From the NCBI RefSeq assembly GCF_032854445.1, contig NC_088295.1, positions 49,713,385 to 49,777,384 on the forward strand: DNA of 64,000 nucleotides, read 5' to 3'. Below are positions 56,026 through 64,000 of this stretch, piece after piece. Made by a program: the position numbers and the translations under genes. The notes beneath the pieces are model-generated. The model made no database searches and was not told the DNA's origin. It saw nothing but the letters and a program-made list of their open reading frames with translations. The stretch is from Liolophura sinensis (lineage: Eukaryota; Mollusca; Polyplacophora; Chitonida; Chitonidae). Position 1 is the first letter of the stretch; each line of letters opens with the position of its first letter.

Positions 56026-57212
56026 GTCCGGTAAGACACGAATTGTTCAGAATGAAAAATAACAAGAGCTCCCATATGTCTGGAACTATTACCAAATGTA
56101 CCTATACATATACAATCACTAAATACCCGTTTTGTCTTAACCAATATATATGACCTCCACATGACGACCCATCAGCACATTCAAGATATTTCTGCTTCTG
56201 TACTATAAAGCCAATCTTAATACCGTCGGACTTGACCACGCCACATTTTATTACTCTGAATTTACTCAAACTGTAAGTCTTTCATTCTGAACAGTTACCG
56301 GTTATATAAGCTGTCTAAATGAAAAGTTTAAAGAAAAATTGAGAATAAATTTACAAGTGTATTGCTTTAAGAAACTAATATAAACTTAGCTTTAGTAAAA
56401 ATGTCCTACCTGATAAGTGGTTATTTGCCAAGCCAGTTTCTGACAAGCTTATATAACTGGTTCCCGGATTCTGTCTTCATAGTCCGCACCTGATGGTTCC
56501 CTGGGTCACTCCATATCAAGCTATTCGAATTACTGTTAGCGAGTTGTCTGTCCTGTTGTCTATTTGTGCGCGTGTCAATTTATCACCAAAATATATACTG
56601 ATTTTCTCACATCACAATGCAAGGTTGTGTTTTGGATGTCCAAACTTGAGTTTACTCTCTTCGCCTAGATGATGTATCTAAACTAATAATTTATAGGAAA
56701 TATTGTATGAAAGACACTTAATTGTATATATCATTTTGATGTTCTGTTTTCCTCCAGTTTCAACTCTATAGTATATTCTCGAATTCAGCTCTCGCTGATT
56801 GGTGGATTTAGGTGCCCAGATGGTTTTTCATGTACCTGACTTATAAGGCGGCAGTTTGCTGATATTCGGTTTCCCATAACACATAATGACATTATTTTGT
56901 TTAAGAAATACGGATTTTTTTGTCTAGTCTCTAGTCTTTTGTATTAGTGTCCAGTGCTGGCATTGCTATATGTACATTTCGGATGGTTTAGTACATACCA
57001 CACTGTAAGGACGGTTTCGAGCCAGCTGTTATTTTTGGTGAAGTTATCCCCACCGAGGTGAGTTGGACTGAAGTCAAAATTTTAATCAATTAATTTGGTA
57101 TGCTCCTTTCCATTATTTTAGCGGAAATTTGTTGATCAATAACTTACCCAGATTTTACGTTGATTTGAAATTTGGTTTTAAGTCTAAGTTCCCTCCAGTC
57201 ATCCCGGGGCCT

Positions 57213-57343
57213 GGGGTCTGTTTCGAGAAGCTTACTTAGCCAAGTTTGCCCTTAACTACCATGACAACCTATGTTGTAGAGATATGAAATGCACTTAGTT
57301 AAGGGCTGCTTAACACTAAGTATGCTTCATGAAATCGAACCCA
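57213..57343. mobile_element. Foldback MITE-like hairpin, right-arm copy
   Basis: Mirror of 31403-31535: GGGGTCTGTTTCGAGAAGCT...CCCTTAACTA and TAGTTAAGGGCTGCTTAACA...GAAATCGAACCC. Arms differ slightly from the left copy. Confidence 0.75.
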
Positions 57344-58088
57344 GGTTATACCGAAATTGGATGTCCCGTTATAGCAGTGTCCCGGCTGGCTTTGGTTTTA
57401 TCGACAACCTCCCACACCCAAGGTGAACTGACTGTAAACTCTAGCTGGTTTGACTGCAGCTTTACAGTATAAGGTCTACCCTGTGCCTAGTCAGGACGGT
57501 ACATGCATGGTTAACCAAGGGGACTACGGTTTATTCTAGTAATTGACAAACTTGACCGGTACAGGTTGAATCCAAGCCCAGGACAGAGAATTCCAGACTA
57601 GGTTTATACGACCTGTGGCTCGTTAGACATTGGTGACTAACGTTTTAAACGCTTGATGGACAGCTTGGGAAGGCCTTTAGTTGCGATTAAAATAGAGATG
57701 TACCTAATACCTCCGTTGAGATTACAACTCGAACAGACTTGGGCGCCATATTTTTTTACAACGGCGACGTTAAAAGCGAGGCTCGTGCATTACGTCACCT
57801 GATCTGAGATGGCTACTTTCGCTTTATGTAAACAACTGCACGCGATGGCGAACATCCCGAACTGTTGAGCAGTGTGCTATTTACAGGCTTCGTGGGTATT
57901 ATTATCGCCTCCGTCCGTGCTCAAGCTGAACCATGGCAATTTAAATATATTTACACACTTACCACTTGATTTTGCATAACAGAATTCACGGGGAATGCAA
58001 TAATAATTATCGCGCGTTCTTTACTGTCTTCTGGACTCTGGGTGATACAGGTTTAGGCTAAAAGTACTGAAAATACTTATTAAATATC

Positions 58089-58280
58089 TCATACTTCTCT
58101 ATCAACAGTTATCCCCAAATTTGGGGGGAAATCACTGCGCTGATGGCGCCCACCTATACATAAGCCTTGTCTCGGTACCGTAGGATCAAGTAGAAAGGCG
58201 CGTGATCTGGTACGTTTTAGTTGAAGGCCATTTTGTTTCAACCAGTATGGCGTGTACTTCAATAAATCGACCTCACACAT
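58089..58280 (-). other. Right-arm copy of the 63-codon open frame
   Basis: Mirror of 30466-30657, intact ATG and stop, one residue different. See the left copy for interpretation. Confidence 0.25.
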
Positions 58281-58694
58281 GGAGAAAAGTATTTAGTAGT
58301 TTAACCAATGATAGTGGTTTGTGCCAGTTTTCCTTCACCAGTAAAACTGACCACAATGTTATATGTATATAGGCCAAAGTTAATAACCAAGTCTTGCGTC
58401 GGCCCTATACGCACAATTAAACAACAATCAATCCGCTTTTTACTCACTCTGACGTATGTTTAAAGCGTTATTTTACTTTCTAACTCTGAACATCGGGTAC
58501 TGATTGCGCCAGTCACGCAGAGGTTACTCTAATTTCCCAATATTTTCAAAATTCCCTAACACAGATTATGACAGTAGCCTGTCCCAGAGCTAATGATAAA
58601 CAGGGTTACGTTACAGGAATCGTGATCATGGCAGAGCGGAGGTTGTCCTTTACTGGAAGGATGATTTATTGAGAATTCAAAGAACACTCCATCT

Positions 58695-58937
58695 ATGAGT
58701 AGAAAACAAAGGTCTCCAGTATTTGGAGACATTCAATTACTCCACCGTGTGGATATAAGGTGATATTATCCACAGGAGATATATAGGGAGATTTTGGTGA
58801 CTGACATTTCATTGGGAAGATGAGGGAAGAGCTTCAAACGTTAAGAAACTCTAAACCAGCAAAGTTTCGTCAAATCTGAGCAATGCATGCCTTGGTATTT
58901 ATTAATATTTAAAGTAAAGGAGTACAGTTTTCTCACT
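58695..58937. other. Right-arm-specific insertion of about 240 bases
   Basis: The left arm reads directly from CACTCCATCTAT to TTTCTCACTATGATG at about 30014-30045. Here about 240 bases intervene, including the small palindrome GGTCTCCAGTATTTGGAGAC. No terminal inverted repeat or tail was recognised, so it could be an insertion here or a deletion on the left. Confidence 0.7.
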
Positions 58938-60649
58938 ATGATGTCCTAAGATCCAGTTTTAGAATGTCCCCTATTCTGTTTTCGACTGTCCCGCGAATAG
59001 AGTTTTGCCAACAATCCCAAGAACAATTCTCTCTCCAATATGACATCGCTCAAATTCTTACGAACTCAGGGATTTACTTAGGACTATACTTCAATTACAC
59101 AATTAAAATGTTCTTGAACTTTATTTAAATTTGAAGATACCCAAACATAAAGACCTGAAACATCCACATTGTGGCCTGCTACCAATCCTTAAGTATAACC
59201 CAGTTTTCGGCATGACCCTCTGTAACTGTTTGACCTGACAGTCCTAGCAGGGCCCAGTGTTTCGCTTAACAGCTAAATTCAGTTTTAGCATGACCAATTG
59301 TTTGGCACAGCCCAGTTTTCTGCATGACTCAAACTGAGACTAAACCTGTGTCTCCCAATGTCAAAATCCTTGCATCCACTGTCAGGGTTGAGCTGGCCAG
59401 AAAACCCTTCCTTCTTCATTCTTTCAGTTTTCACAATCATCAACTACACACTGGTGTTTACGTTGTGTCATGTCAAATATAGCTTACAATGAACACACAA
59501 CACAAAGTCCTGTTTAAAAAGAATTCAGTCAGATGTTGACATAAAGGAAAGCATTTAATTAGTACAAGCATTACTGATACCATATGGCATGGAAGGTGTT
59601 ACACACCATATATATGTATCCATATGCAAGTATATATAGAAAATCAGGCACTTCAGAGTCACAAAAAGTCACAAGACTTATGCATAGGGGATATTTTGAA
59701 AAACAAGTGCACACATTTATAACTATTTCGCTGATACATGTAAAACAATACTAGGCTCAAAAAGTATACAAAATCTGCAATCCATAATAAAACACCTTTC
59801 TCTGATACCTACAATGAATGTAAAGGATATCACAATTGCAAATCAGCAATTTATTGGGCAAGAATAAAACATGTCCAAAGCTTCATCCATCTTGATAAAA
59901 TAATGATAGCATTTTTTAGCTTACAACACCTATTACTCTTTTGAATGCACATGTAACCAAATTAGATACTAGTAACAAACAAATTAAGCACAAACAAACT
60001 AACAGTTACTATTAAGTGAGACCATGCATGTAATTTGCAGAAAACGTGTACCTGCAGCATACATGTTATATCTTCACAGTGAAATCAATAAAAATATTCC
60101 GAAGATCATACAAAGACAAGAACAAATCTATTCTTAGAATAGTAAAGACAAAATGTATTTCAACTTTAATCTTATTATAAATACTTGATGTACATATATG
60201 TGTTAGTAAAAGAAACAAATATATATATAGCTACATATTTATGTTATTATTAATATAAGGCTTTACAACTTTATAGATTTCACCCAGGATAACACAATGT
60301 TGAAATCCTTGGTACATAATCCTTAAAACGAAACCCCAGATGATACAAATCTGCCAAACGGACACTGTAAAACTTTTCTCATGATTAACGTGAAGCATTG
60401 CTGGAAGCTGTGGATATTATGGCTAAAATGAACAAGATACAACACAACAACAACAAACAAAGCATGTTTTGTAATTACTTAGACACTTTTTGCTACACTT
60501 ACTACATGAGGATATGACACACATTTTAACAGTCAAAAAGAAACTCAACACTTAGACGAGAATACATTGTACCACAGACATGTACATGGCATGAGGTTCT
60601 GGAGGCCATCATCAGACAGTAACAAAAAAGTGGTGAAGGGAACCCCTTC

Positions 60650-60765
60650 TACATGTACATTCCTCTGGGTTTGTATTAAGACATAACTGTACATGTGCAT
60701 TCCTATGAGGTTGTATTTAGATATAACTGTACATGTACATTCCTATAGGGTTGTATTGTTTATAT
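60650..60765 (-). repeat. Contracted copy of the 40-base array
   Basis: About three units (ACATGTACATTCCTATAGGG followed by TTGTATT...ATATAACTGT, read on +). The left arm has about eleven at 27825-28290. Confidence 0.85.
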
Positions 60766-61239
60766 ATTCTTTGCTCAACTACAACTGATATAAAATATAT
60801 AGCTGTCTAACTTTTCGACAACAAAGGTCAAATCTTAATGCAAAGGATATATTGTTTTAATACATGTACATTAAAGTGGAACAGACATGCAAAAAAGGAT
60901 CACTGAAGACATTCTCTATGAATATGTTCACAAATATTATGCATCACATGCCCAGTACATATGCTTTCAAAGGCTTGGTCAATGTGACAAAACTGTTTTA
61001 AATGGCTCCTTATTCGGAACAGAACACCTTTCCTAGCTTCTTGTTACATTATTCATGTGTATTCATAATATAAGAGAAAGAAAAACCTCTTTTTCTAAGT
61101 TGTATAGCATTTAATGCTTTCTTGATGTACTACATGTGTGCATGTAGTTTGGACAGTCTCTTCTAGGACAATTACTGTATACTTCTTTAAGAAGTACTTG
61201 TAGTTCTTGGCACTGACACCAGACATATGGCTCTCCATG

Positions 61240-63765
61240 TCACTGGTAGGGGGACGATCTCTCCTGACGTATGGCCTGATGGAGGACAGCCGCAGACTGC
61301 TTACAGAGGATGTCCTCTGGGAAGTCTTGAAGGTAGAGATCAGGCTGTGTCATGACTGTGGCAGCCATGCCCTCATACAGAGAGGATTCCACATGACCCA
61401 TTAACATGTCACGCAATCTACAGAAAAAACAACATAAACAAACACATGATATCTGTGACAGTCACCATGGCGTTTGTGTCTACGACCAGACTATCAAGAT
61501 TTTCTCTTTCGTTCACTGTCAGAATTGCAAGCTTTGTATGTGAAACTTGTCCACCTTAAATCTCATCTGTGCTTGATGTCAACAAAGTTGCCTTGTGATG
61601 CCTTATATATAGCTCAAGGAGTCCCAAAACAAAAATATGGATTACTGCTTCTGTGATATCAAGTATGAAGATGACTAAAAATAACATGACAGCATAGCTT
61701 CAATCAAGCAATCAAATGATATATCATTCTGCAGTTACTTGCTACATATAGGTGTTTACTTATTTATTTTGTAGCTGTTTGGTTGTTTACACCATAATGA
61801 AGAATATACATGTAGATTATATACTGCTTACGACTCATAGTTGTAGGTGGGTTCAATAATAATAATGAAGTCTGCCTAGACTTTAGTCTGCCTAAATATC
61901 ATTATTTATTATTATCACCACAGACATGTAAAAGGTTTTACACTAAGAAAAAGGTGAAACACTGACGTGGTGATGTCTCGACTTCATTATTATACATGTA
62001 GATGTTGAAAAAAGTCTTCAAATATAACATTCTAAAGTTGCTTGCCTGAAGTTCACTAAAACCCCCCCCCCCCTCCCCCACCCCACAACAACACAGCCTA
62101 GCTGCTAGCTTGTTGTCAATGTTTATTTTTTATAATTATTGACTGCTGTTTAATTCCACCTGGTGTCAATAGCACCATTTCTTTTATGATACAGTTGACC
62201 GACAGCTGCCATGATATTGTCACCAAATATTTACTTTGTGTTTATATGTACATGCACATAATGTCTGGAATATGTGTGTGTGTTTATATGTACATGCACT
62301 TAATGTCTTGTATATGTGTGTGTGCTTACAGACACTATGTGTTCATAGACACCAAAAGTCTGGCATGTGTGTGTGTATAGACACCAAATATCTGGAAATC
62401 ATGTATCTGTGGTATATGTGTGTGTTTATGGACACCACATATCTGTGGTATATGTGTATGTTTATGGACACCACATATCTGTGCTATATGTGTGTGTTTT
62501 TAGACACCAAATATCTCTGGTATATGTGTGTGTTTATAGACACCAAATATCTGTGGTATATGTGTGTGTTTATAGACACCAAATATCTCTGGTATATGTG
62601 TGTGTTTATAGACACCAAATATCTGTGGTATATGTGTGTGTTTATAGACACCAAATATCTGTGGTATATGTGTGTGTTCATAGACACCAAATATCTCTGG
62701 TATATGTGTGTGTTTATAGACACCAAATATCTCTGGTATATGTGTGTGTTTTTAGACACCATATATCTCTGGTGTATGTTTGCGTTTAAGGGAATGTCTT
62801 ACCTCATCTGCTCCATCTCCATGAAGTCCTCAGCAGTCCTGTCTTGTGACACAGCGATCCTCAGAACCAGACAATCATGGAGCTGCTCAATAAACAGGTC
62901 CAGTTTGTTGCCCTTTAGCTTCTTCAGGTACTTCTTTAGTAATTCCTCCTGTTCTTGAGTCAATTCTGTCAGGAATACTTCATCCAGACCTTCAAATGCA
63001 TCCTGAAAACAAAACCTGCCAACAGTCAGTTCTGCCAGGAATGCTGCTTCCTGACCTTCAAACACACCCTGAAAACAAACAGTTCCATTACAGTCCTGTC
63101 AGGACTTTCAATGCACCCTGAAACATTGTCAGACTCAAAAATGTGACGAACTGTACATCTAACTTGACCATGCCACTGAAGGCTCATTTCAACTGAAACT
63201 GGCTCATTTCAACTGACAATCACAATGAGAACTATATGATGTCATAGTGTATTTATAAATGTGTTGACAATGACTGCATATAAAACCAACAGTGAAAATT
63301 CCATGACAAATACTGACTATCAAAGTACACCATTCACCTGGCCTGGCCATGATGTGTCAACCACTCACCTGGCCATAATGTGTCAACCACTCACCTGGCC
63401 ACCATGTGTCAACCACTCACCTGGCCATGATGCGTCAACCACTCACCTGACCATGATGTGTCAACCACTCACCTGGCCATGATGTGTCAACCACTAACCG
63501 GGCCATAATGTGTCAACCACTCACCTGGACACCAGGTGTCAACCACTCACCTGGATGTGTCAACCACTCACCTAGCAATGATGTGACAACCACTCATCTG
63601 GCTATTATGTGTCAACCACTTACCTGGCCATGATGGGTCAGCCACTCGCCTGTACATGATGTGTTAACCACTCACCTGGCCATTATGTGTGAGTCGTCTC
63701 ATCTTCTCTAGAGAGAGCAGAAGCCACAATGCCTGGACATGCTGGAACAGACAATGCTTCTTGGC
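61240..63765 (-). CDS. RNF213-like: Second RNF213-like gene, last three exons (5' end outside window)
   Basis: Exons 63765-63676, 63002-62803 and 61417-61240 (stop TGA at 61242-61240). They have the same lengths (90, 200, 178) and phases as 24905-24994, 25632-25831 and 27165-27342. The middle exon differs by A to E, R to K and DV to EM near the end; the terminal exon appears unchanged in protein. Splice sites are intact, so the copy may be functional, convergent to the first gene. The RZ finger and everything upstream lie beyond 64000. Confidence 0.85.
62340..62795 (-). repeat. 36-base minisatellite, right-arm copy
   Basis: About 12 units of the 25850-26235 type (read on +: CACCAAATATCTCTGGTATA followed by TGTGTGTGTTTATAGA), somewhat more than on the left. 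The 44-base subarray is also present at about 62240-62330, shorter than on the left. Long open frames over it are artefacts of the 3n period. Confidence 0.9.
63335..63680 (-). repeat. 26-base donor-copy minisatellite, right-arm copy
   Basis: Read on +: ACTCACCTGGCCATGATGTG followed by TCAACC, about 13 units, ending exactly at the donor of exon 63765-63676. The unit carries CTCACCTGGCC, the complement of GGCCAG|GTGAG. Confidence 0.9.
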
Positions 63766-64000
63766 CTGCAACGAAAATTTAATTTAGGTTACTCAGTTGG
63801 CATCACAGTCTCTGTAGAATTGATCATAATATTATCTTATTTGATTTATTTATTTGACTGGTATTCTACATCGCTCTCAAGAATATTTCACTCACAAAGT
63901 ATAAAATGGCCACCATTATGGTTGGAGGAAAACGGACAGGTTCCTGGGTCATTGCGCCATGCTGGCACTCTGACAGCCTCAGTCACTCAGGTCCCAGAAG

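Larger units (their letters stand above)
51281..64000 (-). repeat. Right arm of the large inverted duplication
   Basis: Reverse complement of 24671-41312; it continues past the window end. It lacks the 2.6 kb block 34777-37367 (its junction is at about 54862), the 0.85 kb block (junction about 56950) and a 0.35 kb block (junction about 53220). It carries about 240 extra bases at 58695-58937. Its 40-base array is shorter than on the left, and its 36-base array is somewhat longer. Confidence 0.93.

Noticed and set aside
62236-62958. 240-codon frame with YLWYMCVF repeats
   Set aside because: Antisense to the RNF213-like exon and built from the 36-base array; period divisible by three explains it.
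24671-64000. Two haplotypes wrongly joined as an explanation for the inverted arms
   Set aside because: Not excluded, only judged less likely: the junction lies inside a foldback element and the spacer holds a complete unique gene. Needs spanning reads.

Overview
The window is animal nuclear DNA, most likely from a mollusc or a related lophotrochozoan. Genes are split into short exons with GT-AG introns. Introns are packed with minisatellites, TACATGTA-rich stretches, and one tRNA-derived SINE family whose 3' end reads like GGCGTAAAACACCAATCAAA followed by (ATAA)n. The species call is inference from repeat style and protein content; there is no organelle or rRNA marker.

Region 1-27342 (+) holds the 3' part of a very large RNF213 (mysterin)-type E3 ubiquitin ligase gene. 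I could chain 21 exons with compatible splice phases into 929 codons ending in TGA at 27342. They include the diagnostic RZ zinc finger, coded at about 6949-7767. The AAA+ core and RING lie upstream of the window. The introns are unusual. At least five contain minisatellites whose repeat unit is itself a copy of the adjoining exon-intron junction (donor copies at 9590, 11457 and 24994; acceptor copies at 17598 and 25632), and two more arrays abut a splice site.

From about 24671 to the right end the window is dominated by a large inverted duplication. The left arm is about 24671-41312. The right arm is about 51281-64000 and runs off the window. The spacer is about 10 kb. The arms carry, tail to tail, two copies of the RNF213-like 3' end (right copy on -, 61240-63765), two copies of an unrecognised two-exon segment (33609-34308 - and 55326-56025 +), and two copies of the last two exons of a third gene. 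They differ by substitutions, array copy number and several clean indels, the largest being 2.6 kb present only on the left.

The third gene (-, 49470-39696, 12 phase-consistent exons, 579 codons plus stop) has a signal peptide, a JmjC/cupin_8-like domain that appears to lack its Fe(II) ligands, one EF-hand loop, an acidic tail and a C-terminal KDEL. It looks like an ER-lumenal pseudo-hydroxylase. The inner end of the left arm falls inside a roughly 0.9 kb foldback element in intron 10 of this gene. The right arm therefore has only an orphan 3' end with KDEL. The palindromic breakpoint suggests how the inverted duplication could have arisen, although an assembly fold-back must be excluded.

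The genes do not form an operon or an obvious pathway. RNF213-type ligases are innate-immune and lipid-droplet factors; the JmjC-like protein is predicted to be secretory-pathway resident.
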